Source: Planctomycetota bacterium (GTDB lineage: Bacteria; Planctomycetota; Phycisphaerae; Phycisphaerales; UBA1924). Taken from it: a DNA stretch of 26,738 bases. The position numbers and the translations under genes were made by a program. The DNA lies in assembly GCA_023432465.1 (NCBI GenBank), contig JAEYUO010000105.1, positions 1-26,738 on the forward strand. Direction: 5' to 3'. This document shows positions 1 through 7,853 of the stretch, piece by piece. The notes under the pieces were generated by a model, which did no database searches, was not told the origin of the DNA, and was given only the letters and a program-made list of their open reading frames with translations. The stretch's first letter is position 1, and every line of letters begins with the position of its first letter.

Positions 1-19
1 GGCAGGCGGGACGCCTGCC
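1..19. repeat. Palindromic hairpin inside the zinc-ribbon gene
   Basis: An 8-bp perfect inverted repeat, GGCAGGCG and CGCCTGCC, is separated by GGA. It lies in the 3' part of the partial minus-strand gene, just after the last zinc-ribbon cysteine codon, and encodes Gly-Val-Pro-Pro-Ala in that frame. I have seen similar AGGCG-TCC-CGCCT sequences repeatedly in planctomycete DNA, so it may be a dispersed REP-like element. Only one copy is visible here. Confidence 0.55.
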
Positions 20-492
20 CCACCAGATGCAGCTTTCGCTCCACACTGGGGGCACACCGCTCCCGCCGCGAGTCCGCTCAGGTCGTACCCGCACCGCGCG
101 CAGTGCCCCGACTTGACCCATCGCGCCCGCCGCCACGCGAGCACGCCGATACCCGCCGCCAGCACGCCGATCGCCCATATCGGCACGACCAGTTCCTTGT
201 GTGTCTGCGAGAACGATGCGCGGAACCACCATCCCGGCGACTCGACACGGATCGTCAAGAAGTTCCCGACGATCGGGATGCCGCCCAGCATCGGGATCGC
301 GGAAGCGTCGTGCCAGTGCAAGCCGCCGCGGGCGATTGCCACACCACTCACCGATCTTCCCGTCGTCCGCGTCCGCGACAACTCCCACCCCATCCCCGTC
401 GCGACGCTGCCCACGATGCTCGCCAGAACCACCGCCGCGCACGCCGCGGCGACAAGAGCCCAAACTGGCCGCACCCGTCTCATCGCACTCAT
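1..492 (-). CDS. Membrane protein with C-terminal zinc ribbon (3' partial)
   Basis: The minus-strand frame starts with ATG at 492 (alternative ATG at 483) and stays open for 164 codons to the window edge, so the C-terminus is missing. The translation begins MSAMRRVRPVWALVAAACAA. A first hydrophobic segment lies near residues 10-31 and a second (VVPIWAIGVLAAGIGVLAW) near residues 107-125. A basic stretch and a four-cysteine zinc ribbon follow, written CARCGYDLSGL then CPQCG. This tail after a transmembrane helix is a common architecture in planctomycete genomes, where the function is unknown. The topology suggests a mostly extracytoplasmic domain between the two helices and a cytoplasmic ribbon. 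It is divergent from the amidase gene. The frame is certain to be open and the ribbon is clear; no function can be assigned. Confidence 0.8.
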   Translation of the reverse strand, partial: MSAMRRVRPVWALVAAACAAVVLASIVGSVATGMGWELSRTRTTGRSVSGVAIARGGLHWHDASAIPMLGGIPIVGNFLTIRVESPGWWFRASFSQTHKELVVPIWAIGVLAAGIGVLAWRRARWVKSGHCARCGYDLSGLAAGAVCPQCGAKAASGGAGVPPA

Positions 493-530
493 GGTAACCT
501 GTCCTCGCGCGTCCTTGGCTCGACTCCACT

Positions 531-620
531 CGGATCCGTCTCTATCCGTCCGATCCGTGGCTCTCTTTCCGGCGGGTCCACTCATGCTTCCGAATCTGCG
601 TCATCTGCGTTCATCTGCGG
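531..620. repeat. Two short 10-bp-periodic tandem phrases
   Basis: Positions 531-560 read as three units of about 10 bp sharing the core ATCCGT. Positions 591-620 read as three 10-bp units sharing ATCTGCG (AATCTGCGT, CATCTGCGTT, CATCTGCGG). They are about 30 bp apart, in the divergent region before the amidase gene and running into its proposed first codons. Both phrases resemble short dispersed sequences seen between genes in several planctomycete and verrucomicrobial genomes; that comparison is from memory. Confidence 0.5.
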
Positions 621-1681
621 CGAAGTCTCTTCTCGCATTGTGGCTGCCGCGCAACCCCTCGCTCGCGCTCGGGGCTCTGTTGCTCATGGTGGCGGCACTG
701 CTGCCGGGTTGCGTTCGCCCCGGCACAGAGCACCGCCGCACAGGCGATGAGATCATGGTGTGCGGGCGGTTGTTCCATACCGGCGCGCCGGTGGTGCTTT
801 GGACTAACCCGGGCGGGTATGACGCGTATCGCACGGAGCGGCGGTTTGTGCCGTGGAAGGATGCCGCGTGGTCGCCGCCGGGCACGCCGGGACGCAGCCC
901 GGAGACGCCCGCGCGGTACGGCGTGCGCTACGCCAAGGACCTGAATGAGCATAGCGCGGGGCCGTTGTCCGCGGATGACTTCGAGCGCATCCGCGGCGGG
1001 GGATGGGACCTCCCCACGCTCCAGCGCGTCGTCGATCAGTTCGTCATCCACTACGACGTCTGCGGCACATCGCGCCAGTGCTTCCGCGTGCTGCACGACC
1101 TCCGCGGCCTGTCCATCCACTTCATGCTCGACATCGACGGAACGATCTACCAGACGCTCGACCTGAAGGAGCGCGCGTGGCACGCGACGACGAGTAATGA
1201 TCGATCGATCGGGATCGAGATTGCGAACATGGGGGCGTACAAGCCGACCGAGAGCGGTGTGCCCGCGCCGCTGGACCGCTGGTACGCGCGGGATGAACGC
1301 GGTTGGCGCATCAAACTGCCGGAGACGATGGGTGATGGGGGCGTGCGGACGCCGGGCTTTGTCGGTCGGCCTTCGCGGCCCGAGCCAATCCGCGGCACGA
1401 TCCAGGGCAGTGAACTTTTGATGTTCGACCTGACGCCGGAGCAGTACGACTCGCTCATCAAGCTCACCGCCGCGCTGTGCGCGATCTTCCCGAACCTGCC
1501 GTGCGACTATCCGCGCGATGCGGAAGGGAAGCTGCTGACGGATGTGCTTCCGGATGAGCGGATCGCGACGTATCGCGGCCTGCTGGGGCATTACCACATG
1601 CAGAAGAACAAGATCGACCCCGGCCCGGCGTTTGACTGGGAGCGGGTGGTGAGTGGGGCGAGAGGAAAAATGGCCAGATAG
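584..1681 (+). CDS. Lipoprotein N-acetylmuramoyl-L-alanine amidase (Amidase_2 family)
   Basis: This is a 365-residue zinc amidase predicted to cut the bond between N-acetylmuramic acid and the L-Ala of the peptidoglycan stem. A hydrophobic segment at 29-42 ends in LLPGC, giving a lipidated Cys43 and a likely outer-membrane anchor. The catalytic domain covers roughly 145-352. It contains VIHYDVC (His156, first zinc ligand), the block IHFMLDIDGTIYQ at 179-190, SIGIEIANMG at 208-217, and GHYHMQKNKIDPGPAFDW near the end, where His336 and Asp345 fit the other two ligands of the AmpD/T7-lysozyme type. A 60-residue insertion at about 218-280 separates the two halves. The frame is open upstream to 113, but ATG 584 is the last start that leaves a signal peptide. 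The n-region is long and overlaps a tandem repeat, so TTG 638 is an alternative. Its link to the T6SS-like block is only by proximity. Confidence 0.88.
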   Translation: MLPNLRHLRSSAAKSLLALWLPRNPSLALGALLLMVAALLPGCVRPGTEHRRTGDEIMVCGRLFHTGAPVVLWTNPGGYDAYRTERRFVPWKDAAWSPPGTPGRSPETPARYGVRYAKDLNEHSAGPLSADDFERIRGGGWDLPTLQRVVDQFVIHYDVCGTSRQCFRVLHDLRGLSIHFMLDIDGTIYQTLDLKERAWHATTSNDRSIGIEIANMGAYKPTESGVPAPLDRWYARDERGWRIKLPETMGDGGVRTPGFVGRPSRPEPIRGTIQGSELLMFDLTPEQYDSLIKLTAALCAIFPNLPCDYPRDAEGKLLTDVLPDERIATYRGLLGHYHMQKNKIDPGPAFDWERVVSGARGKMAR

Positions 1682-1694
1682 CAAATGGCCAGAG

Positions 1695-1735
1695 GGCCAA
1701 ATGAGGGCGAAGCCGACGCCCCTCCTGATTTGGCC
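1695..1735. terminator. Bidirectional hairpin between convergent genes
   Basis: GGCCAAAT at 1695-1702 pairs with ATTTGGCC at 1728-1735. The inner GAGGG/CCCTC-type pairs extend the stem, with a small bulge at 1725-1727. It sits between the amidase stop (1681) and the dehydrogenase stop (1757), the right place for a shared transcription terminator. No clear T-tract follows on either strand, so Rho-independent termination is not certain. Confidence 0.4.
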
Positions 1736-1757
1736 ATGTGGCAATTTGCCATGTGGC
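1733..1757. repeat. Direct repeat GCCATGTGGC
   Basis: GCCATGTGGC occurs at 1733-1742 and again at 1748-1757. It is preceded by ATGGCCAG copies near 1670 and 1685, giving a cluster of related ATGGC words in the roughly 75-bp gap between two convergent genes. The last copy touches the dehydrogenase stop codon. Confidence 0.45.
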
Positions 1758-2755
1758 TATTTCGCTGCCGCACACCGCACCATCGGCACCGTCGCCATCG
1801 TGTGCAGGCCGGGCTTGCTGTCCAGCAGCGAGTCGATCGCGTTCAACGTGATCGCGCTGGTCGCGACATCGCCGTGGATGCCGCCCTCGATGCGCAGGTC
1901 GATCCGCGGCTCGCCCTCGATCACGACGCGGTCGTGCGGCCCGGTCTGGCCGATCGCGGCCTGAAACTCCATCGTCACCACTTCTTCGCCCGCGGCGTTC
2001 CACCCGTGGGCGGTCTGGCGGACGCCCGCCGCATCGCCCCGGCGGATCGGTCCGAGCCCGCAGGTCATGTCGCGCTCGGTCTTGACCGGCGCGATGGTCT
2101 CATCCCACTTCACCACGCCCAGGCCGAGGTAGTGGGAGATGAAGTGGAGCGACTCGCCAAGGCCGACATGGCGGAGCGAGCCGTCCTTGACGCGCGCGGC
2201 AAAGCCCGCATCGTCGAGTGTTGCGCCGATCTTCTTCTGGAACGGGATCCGTCGCGTCGTCGCATCCTGGATGCGCCAGCACTTCACTGAGCGGACGGAT
2301 TTGCTCACCGCTGTGGTCGCGACGGGCAGGGCATCCATGATGAAGCCGGGGTTGACGCCGGTGCCCATGATCCGCGCGCCGTGCTCGACGGCGAGTGCAT
2401 GCAGCTCGTCGGCCAGTGACTTGTGGCGCAGCCATGGGAAGAGCAGTTCCTCGCAGGTGCTGACGATGCTGACATCGCGAAGGAGCAGCTCGCGGAAGGT
2501 GCCCATGCAGGCGGCGAGGTCGGATGAGGTGGTGACGACCGCGCAGTCGATCTCCCCCCAGTTCTGCACATCGTCGATCGATCGCAGGACCTGTGCCCCG
2601 AAGCCGCATTCGGGCACGATGGCCGAGAGGGGCTTGCCGACGACCGCGGGGTCGATATCCACCGCCGCGACGACCCGGGCGACCCCGCGTTTGGCCGCAT
2701 CGTTGGCGACAAACTGCCCAAGCGGCCCGAGCCCGACCAGCAGGATTCTGTTCAT
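1757..2755 (-). CDS. NAD(P)-dependent dehydrogenase, DapB / 2,4-diaminopentanoate dehydrogenase type
   Basis: The 332-residue protein starts with a Rossmann fold: MNRILLVGLGPLGQFV carries the GxGxxG nucleotide loop at 8-13, and an acidic residue (Asp33 in AAVDIDP) ends strand 2, favouring NAD. The motif GTGVNPGFIMD at 131-141 is typical of the family around 2,4-diaminopentanoate dehydrogenase and related DapB-like enzymes, where it follows the dinucleotide-binding half. The C-terminal half (about 150-325) would be the substrate and dimerisation domain. True DapB (4-hydroxy-tetrahydrodipicolinate reductase) is shorter and has a different HH-RK motif, so lysine synthesis is unlikely. The substrate cannot be named. 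The start ATG at 2755 has GGAG seven bases upstream on the minus strand. It is transcribed away from the T6SS-like block and is probably unrelated to it. Confidence 0.82.
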   Translation of the reverse strand: MNRILLVGLGPLGQFVANDAAKRGVARVVAAVDIDPAVVGKPLSAIVPECGFGAQVLRSIDDVQNWGEIDCAVVTTSSDLAACMGTFRELLLRDVSIVSTCEELLFPWLRHKSLADELHALAVEHGARIMGTGVNPGFIMDALPVATTAVSKSVRSVKCWRIQDATTRRIPFQKKIGATLDDAGFAARVKDGSLRHVGLGESLHFISHYLGLGVVKWDETIAPVKTERDMTCGLGPIRRGDAAGVRQTAHGWNAAGEEVVTMEFQAAIGQTGPHDRVVIEGEPRIDLRIEGGIHGDVATSAITLNAIDSLLDSKPGLHTMATVPMVRCAAAK

Positions 2756-2789
2756 GCGTCACTCCGGATGGCCGCCGCCGACCACCGGC

Positions 2790-2798
2790 ACTGTATCA
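2790..2798 (-). promoter_or_regulatory. Possible extended -10 promoter for the dehydrogenase gene
   Basis: On the minus strand TGATACAGT gives a TGn extension followed by TACAGT (four of six matches to TATAAT), about 35 bp before the start codon. No convincing -35 box is visible. This is a weak call based on position and sequence only. Confidence 0.28.
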
Positions 2799-2863
2799 CA
2801 TCGCCCGCAAGGCCTTGGGAAATGGATAAACTGCGCTGCCCGAACCCACCAGGAACGTTCGCC

Positions 2864-3394
2864 ATGCGATTCTCACTGGCCCTGTTTGTCCTGATCTGTG
2901 CCGCGATCCTGCCCGCCTGTGCCTCTCCGCAGCGGCATCAGGTCGTCGTCGCGCTTGATGAGGCGCTCTCGCGGGCCTCATCCCGCCCCACCATCCAGGT
3001 GGACATCGTCGGGCTGACCGATGCGGAGCGTCGGGCGTGGGATGAACTCCCCCTGTCCAGCTACTGGCTGCCGGGCTCGGAGGTGCGCAAGGCTCATGGC
3101 GACCGCACCGTCAGCTTCCGGTTCAGCGCGGAGCGGTCGCAGCTCTTTGTCATCCCTGCCGACAGCGAGATCTGGAGCACATGGCACAAGGCCGGCGCGA
3201 GATGGCTGTACGTCGTCGCGAACCTTCCGGGCGGGATTGAGGATCAGGTCGGTGCGGCGGACCCTCGGCGGTTGGCCATCTTGCTGAGTTCGAAGGAGTG
3301 GGAAGCCGATGCTCCTCTCCAGATCCAGGTGCGGCGGGATGCGGTGGTGTTCATGACGCCGCGAGCGCAACCCGCGGCGGCGAAGAAGGATTGA
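2864..3394 (+). CDS. Small lipoprotein, candidate TssJ- or TagQ-like
   Basis: A 176-residue protein whose signal peptide MRFSLALFVLICAAILPAC ends in the lipobox LPAC, giving lipidated Cys19. No retention Asp is seen at +2, so an outer-membrane location is likely. The frame is open to 2768, but ATG 2864 with AGGAA upstream is the start that gives the signal peptide. The rest looks like a small beta-rich domain, with strands around IQVDIVGL, TVSFRFSAE, QLFVIPA, ARWLYVVANLP and LQIQVRRDAVVF. TssJ, the outer-membrane lipoprotein of the T6SS membrane complex, is of this size and has a strand ending in LGVVA that resembles WLYVVA here. It lies 72 bp upstream of the pseudokinase gene on the same strand. 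Function is inferred from position, size and lipidation; the sequence match to TssJ is weak, and a TagQ-like role is equally open. Confidence 0.72.
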   Translation: MRFSLALFVLICAAILPACASPQRHQVVVALDEALSRASSRPTIQVDIVGLTDAERRAWDELPLSSYWLPGSEVRKAHGDRTVSFRFSAERSQLFVIPADSEIWSTWHKAGARWLYVVANLPGGIEDQVGAADPRRLAILLSSKEWEADAPLQIQVRRDAVVFMTPRAQPAAAKKD

Positions 3395-3466
3395 TGCGAA
3401 GAGATCCGCCGCGGTCGCCGGGCGATCGCGCGAGTGTGGTTTGGGTGGTGCGGGGACGGAGCGATC

Positions 3467-6400
3467 ATGCCGATCTATGGCGGGTACGAAACGGTCAGCG
3501 AGCTTCACCGTGGCGCACTGGGCGCGGTGTGGTCTGCGCGCCGAGTGGGTTCGAGGGATGAACCCGCCTTTGCGATTCGAACCTGCCAGCCCGATGGTGC
3601 GATCCTCGGCGAGTCTCGCGCGGCGGCCGCGCTGGAGGCCTTTCTCACGCGAGCCCAGGCCCAGCAGCGTGCGGCGCAGGCGGCCCCGATCGCCGAGACG
3701 CGGTGGGCGCAGGTCTACGAGATCGGGCGGATCCCCGCGACCGAGGTCGAGCCCCCCGGCGTGTTCATGGTCACCGATCTGGCGACCCGCGGCACCGCCG
3801 AGCGGCTGATCTCGGCGCGAACACAGATTGATGCGCGCACGCTGGCGATGCTTGTCGATGGGGTCGCCGCCGCGCTCCGGCAGATCAACTCCGCACCCGG
3901 CGGCGGACGCACGCACGGAAAGCTCGAGCCGGCGAACGTGCTGCTGCTTTCGGGCACTCCTGGCCAGCCGCCGCCGCGCAGCGCCGCCAAGGCCCGCTTT
4001 GCTCGTGTCGCGCTTGCCGACCCGGCCGCGGACCTGCCCGCGGACAAGGAACGCGCAAGCCAGGATGACCAGATCGCCCTTGGCAAGCTGATTCACCAAC
4101 TTGTGCTCCACGAGCCGTTCCGCGGCCAGCTTCCGCTGGAAGCCGGGCCCGCGTGGGACCGCCTGGGCAAGAGCGGCAACGCCTGGCGGGAGCTGACCGC
4201 GCGATTGCTTGACCGGTCTTCCCCGGTCATTCCGCTTGAGGAGTTGACCGCGCAGATCAAGACGCTGCGCCGGATGCGCCGCTCGCGAACGCCGCTCATC
4301 GTCGCCATCGCGGCGATCACGCTGGTGGCGGGCGGTGTCGGGGTGTATGTCCTGGCCGAGAAGGCGCGCCAGCGACAGGCTGCGCCGTTGCCCGAGACGC
4401 TGTGGAACGCCGAGGCCGCAGCGCGGTGGGCGCAGCTGTGCGATGCGTATCGCACGTGGTACGGCTCGCTGCTGACGCGGCTGGAGCAGCGTCCGCCGAC
4501 CGCCAGTGCGCAGCACCGGACCCGCCGCGCGTGGTACGCGGCTCTCGACAAGGACTTGGGCGAGTTGCTTTCGTCGCACGCGCTGCTTCACGGCAAGGGC
4601 ACCGACCCGTGGACGCTCGCGGGCGTGGATGCGGGTGCGGACCTCACGACGCTCGCCGCGAGCCCGACACCGCGTGCGCGGGCCGACAGCAGCGTCGAAC
4701 GCACCCGGGCTGCGCTGGCAGACATCGAGCGGCTCCGCGAAGAACTCCCGCAGAAGTGGCCCGCGCTCGCGCGTTTTCGCGAAGTCGCAGGGCTGTGGGA
4801 ATCCCGCGGCTGGAAGCAGCAGGCCGCCTTCATCCGCCCGATCGCCGAGGCTGCCTCGCCCGGGGAATCGGGCACGGCCGATCTCGCCGCGGCCATCGAC
4901 GAGCTTCTGCGTGCGCGTGCCATCATCGAGCGCGTCGAGTCGAGATGGAACGGGCTCCGGCAGACCGCCGAGGCCATCGCCGAGAGTGATGACCCGGTTC
5001 TCAAGAGCGTCCCCGCCGCGGTCGCGGCGATGGTCACGCCCGTTGAGCCGGCGGCAGCGACGGCTCCGGTGGCTCCGTCGCGGGATGACATCACCACGCT
5101 TGAGCGCAACATCGACATCGCTTCCGAGCTTGCCTCGCGTCTCCAGACATTCTTGCAGCAGGAATGGTCCGGGATCGATGTCGATTCCTTCCGCTCCGGC
5201 GAGCGCTACGCCCAGCTTGCCGCATCGCAACCGGGAGCCGAGACACTCGAGGGCTGGCTGTTTGAAGTCCGGGGGCATGCACGACTGGATCCCGCGCTCG
5301 ATCCGCGCGCGGGCTGGGATGAGGACTCGCTCCTCAAGCCGGTGTCGCTCGCCATCGCCGAGCTGGCCAAGCCTCTGCTGAACATCCCGATCGACGGCGC
5401 GACCGTCGATCGTGTGGCCGCTCTTCGTGCCGCCGCGACTGAGCTCTCTCCCACTAATCTGCCGTGGAACCGGCGCAATCGTGACCGCATCGAGTCCGAG
5501 TCGGTCCGCATCCGTCGCGATGTCGCCGCGGTTCAGGCGGATCTTGAGGGCCGCATCGCGGCGCGCATGCAGGAACTCGCCACCACCGCGGAGGAGGTGC
5601 GGGATCAGCTCCGCGCCCGGGCCACCATCACGCCCGATTCCCCCTCTCTCAACAGCGCTTGGGTGGCAGCGCGAGACCGGTTGCTCGCGATCCACACCGG
5701 GATCGACTTTGAGGCGCTCAAGCAGGCCGCGAGGGAGCTTGAGGGCGAACTGAACTGGGCCGCCGCCGCGTTTGGCTCCGCGAAGCCCGGCGATGACCTC
5801 GACGGCCGCATCCGCCGCGCGCCGGGCGCGAAGGGCGCGACCTGGACGGTGCGCGTCGCCGCGACTGTCAGTGACCTTCGCGAGCATTCGCTCGCCGAAG
5901 CCCTGTCGCAGGCGGGCCACCCCGAAGGCCCCGAGTTCCGCTCGCGGCTCGAACCTCTGGCTCGTGCGCACCGGACCCGGATCGACGAGCTTGCCGCCCA
6001 GGTCACCGCTCTGGAAGCGGTGCAGGCTCGTCTTGATGCGGCTGATGCGCTCGGGGATGATCGAAGCGGGGCCTCCGATGGCGGTGGGGGGCGCCTCGCC
6101 CGCGCCCAGCAGACCGCCGAACAGCTCGCGGCGAGGTCGCCCGCGATCGCCGAAGCGCTGACGGAGCTGCGTGATCGGCTCGCCTCTCTTGCACAGATCG
6201 CACGAGAGAGCTCATCGGCGGCGCTTGTGGCCCGGATACGTGACGCGCGGCCCGATCGTCCGGAGGCCGCGCTCGCCGCGTTCCGCCGGCTTGGCGCGGC
6301 GGAAGTCGCCTGGCCCGCCAAGCCCGAGGACCTTCAGGATGGAGCGTCGGTTCGCGATGCGCTGCTCCGTGTCGCCGCATCCGTGGCTGATCCTTCTCGC

Positions 6401-7849
6401 CGCGAGGAGCTCGCCGCGCTGATCAGGGCCGACCTCACGGCCCGCTGGGTCGCTCTGGCTTCGCGGACGGCCGATGCCGCGGCGTTCGAGCCTCTTGCGG
6501 TTGCTGCGCCCGACTTTGCTGTGCGATCTTCCACCCTGCCGCCCGCGCTGCGCTTCAACGTTTCACTCTCACAGGTTCGACGCGCCCTCGCACGTCCCGG
6601 CATCCAGGAGGAGGCCGTCCGCCAGATCGCCGGCGCGTTCCTCGCCGAGGCCCGCGACATTCCGCAGCTTCCCGCCGCGGCGGGCGATCGCCTCGCGCAG
6701 GTCGCGGGGCTCATCGACGGCTCCGAGCCGGAACCTCCGTCCATTGATCCGTTGACGCTCGGCCCTGGATCGGTTGGTTGGCGTGGCGAGGCGGATGAGT
6801 CCGGCAAGCTCACCTTCACCAGCGGCAATGCCCGGATCGAGTTCATCCGCCTGGAGGTGCAGCGCGCCGGGGAGACGGTGCCCGTGTACATGAGCACGGC
6901 GGAAGTCTCTGTAGGACTCTTTGCGCGCACCGTCGCCCAGGGGCGGGCACAGTCCGAGCTCCATCAGGCCCTGACACGGTTCGACCCCGGCACGACGACG
7001 TGGGCCGGGCCGCGTTCGTGGACATGGAACAACGCGGGGGCGGTCGTCCCCGGACAGATCTGGATCAAGCTCGACGCCAACGTGAACGCGCAGCGTCCGG
7101 CCTATCCGGCGCAGCTGCTCCGTGCGGGGGATTTCAAGCTCATCCGTGATGAGGCCGGCGGCGAGCCCAACACGGACCACCCGATGCAGCAGATCTCCCC
7201 CGCGGCCGCCGCGCTGGTGGCGAGGCTCGCCGGCTGCCGCCTACCCGCGACCGATGAGTGGCGCGCGGCGAAGAGTCTCATCCCCGCCGCATCGGATCTG
7301 GCGGAGTGGAATCTGCGCGATGCGACCTTCGCCGCGCAGAAGGCGCACATCCGTGCCATGCAGGCGCAGGTCGTGAACAAGGCCAGCTTCCCCTGGCCCG
7401 ATGCCAACATCCTGCTGCCGGATCAGCCCAAGGTTCCCACCGAGGACCGCGCGACTTCGCATGATTTCGATGACGGCATCCTCTGGTTTGCGCCGACCAC
7501 CGCCGATCCGCGTCACCCGGTGCAGCACCTCATCGGCAACGTCGCGGAGTTTGTGTTCGATCAGCCCGATCGATTCGACGCGGCACGCCCCACGGCCGAC
7601 GGCGTTCTCTCGGTGTTGCAGCAGTCGCCCGATGCACTCGCCGCGATCGGCGGGTCTTCGCTGTCGCCGCCGGAACTCCCCCCCGAGACCCGCATCCCTG
7701 TCGATCTGCTCTTCTCAACCGAAGGGTTTGCCGATGTGGGCTTCCGCATGGCGTTTACCGCCCGCGGCACGCGCCCGCCGCGCGAAACCATGGCCGCGAA
7801 GATCCTGCGGATCCTCAGCCCGGACAGCTACATCTTCGCGGGTCGTTGA
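3467..7849 (+). CDS. Pseudokinase - TM - periplasmic protein with degenerate FGE/TagR-like domain (PpkA-like fusion)
   Basis: The protein has 1460 residues from ATG 3467, which has GGGACGGAG just upstream; GTG 3434 is an alternative start. Residues 1-270 resemble a Ser/Thr kinase: a glycine-loop-like start, FAIRT in place of VAIK, HGKLEPANVLL (150-160) in place of HRDLKPxN, DP where DFG is expected, and DDQIALGKLIHQLV (200-213) matching the kinase D-x-ALG helix. The catalytic Asp and the ATP Lys are gone, so it is probably inactive. One TM helix lies at about 276-296. A long Ala/Arg-rich helical periplasmic region follows. The C-terminus (about 1115-1460) is FGE-like: GPRSWTWN, AGCRLPATDEW, DDGILWFAPT, IGNVAEFVFD, GGSS, GFADVGFRMAF. 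The catalytic cysteines of true FGE are absent. In P. aeruginosa, PpkA is a TM kinase and TagR is a separate FGE-like activator; here both appear in one chain. Residues from about 729 on appear paralogous to the gene at 14811. Confidence 0.85.
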   Translation: MPIYGGYETVSELHRGALGAVWSARRVGSRDEPAFAIRTCQPDGAILGESRAAAALEAFLTRAQAQQRAAQAAPIAETRWAQVYEIGRIPATEVEPPGVFMVTDLATRGTAERLISARTQIDARTLAMLVDGVAAALRQINSAPGGGRTHGKLEPANVLLLSGTPGQPPPRSAAKARFARVALADPAADLPADKERASQDDQIALGKLIHQLVLHEPFRGQLPLEAGPAWDRLGKSGNAWRELTARLLDRSSPVIPLEELTAQIKTLRRMRRSRTPLIVAIAAITLVAGGVGVYVLAEKARQRQAAPLPETLWNAEAAARWAQLCDAYRTWYGSLLTRLEQRPPTASAQHRTRRAWYAALDKDLGELLSSHALLHGKGTDPWTLAGVDAGADLTTLAASPTPRARADSSVERTRAALADIERLREELPQKWPALARFREVAGLWESRGWKQQAAFIRPIAEAASPGESGTADLAAAIDELLRARAIIERVESRWNGLRQTAEAIAESDDPVLKSVPAAVAAMVTPVEPAAATAPVAPSRDDITTLERNIDIASELASRLQTFLQQEWSGIDVDSFRSGERYAQLAASQPGAETLEGWLFEVRGHARLDPALDPRAGWDEDSLLKPVSLAIAELAKPLLNIPIDGATVDRVAALRAAATELSPTNLPWNRRNRDRIESESVRIRRDVAAVQADLEGRIAARMQELATTAEEVRDQLRARATITPDSPSLNSAWVAARDRLLAIHTGIDFEALKQAARELEGELNWAAAAFGSAKPGDDLDGRIRRAPGAKGATWTVRVAATVSDLREHSLAEALSQAGHPEGPEFRSRLEPLARAHRTRIDELAAQVTALEAVQARLDAADALGDDRSGASDGGGGRLARAQQTAEQLAARSPAIAEALTELRDRLASLAQIARESSSAALVARIRDARPDRPEAALAAFRRLGAAEVAWPAKPEDLQDGASVRDALLRVAASVADPSRREELAALIRADLTARWVALASRTADAAAFEPLAVAAPDFAVRSSTLPPALRFNVSLSQVRRALARPGIQEEAVRQIAGAFLAEARDIPQLPAAAGDRLAQVAGLIDGSEPEPPSIDPLTLGPGSVGWRGEADESGKLTFTSGNARIEFIRLEVQRAGETVPVYMSTAEVSVGLFARTVAQGRAQSELHQALTRFDPGTTTWAGPRSWTWNNAGAVVPGQIWIKLDANVNAQRPAYPAQLLRAGDFKLIRDEAGGEPNTDHPMQQISPAAAALVARLAGCRLPATDEWRAAKSLIPAASDLAEWNLRDATFAAQKAHIRAMQAQVVNKASFPWPDANILLPDQPKVPTEDRATSHDFDDGILWFAPTTADPRHPVQHLIGNVAEFVFDQPDRFDAARPTADGVLSVLQQSPDALAAIGGSSLSPPELPPETRIPVDLLFSTEGFADVGFRMAFTARGTRPPRETMAAKILRILSPDSYIFAGR

Positions 7850-7853
7850 TCCG

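Noticed and set aside
1757..2755. DapB of lysine biosynthesis
   Set aside because: The protein is longer than DapB and carries the GTGVNPGF motif of the diaminopentanoate dehydrogenase type instead of the DapB catalytic motif.
3467..4270. Active Ser/Thr protein kinase
   Set aside because: The HRD Asp and the VAIK Lys are replaced and DFG is not recognisable, so I call it a pseudokinase.
2978..5971. A 997-codon open frame on the minus strand opposite the pseudokinase gene
   Set aside because: It is a shadow of GC-rich codon use: low complexity, Arg/Gly-rich, no domain, and opposite two well-supported genes.
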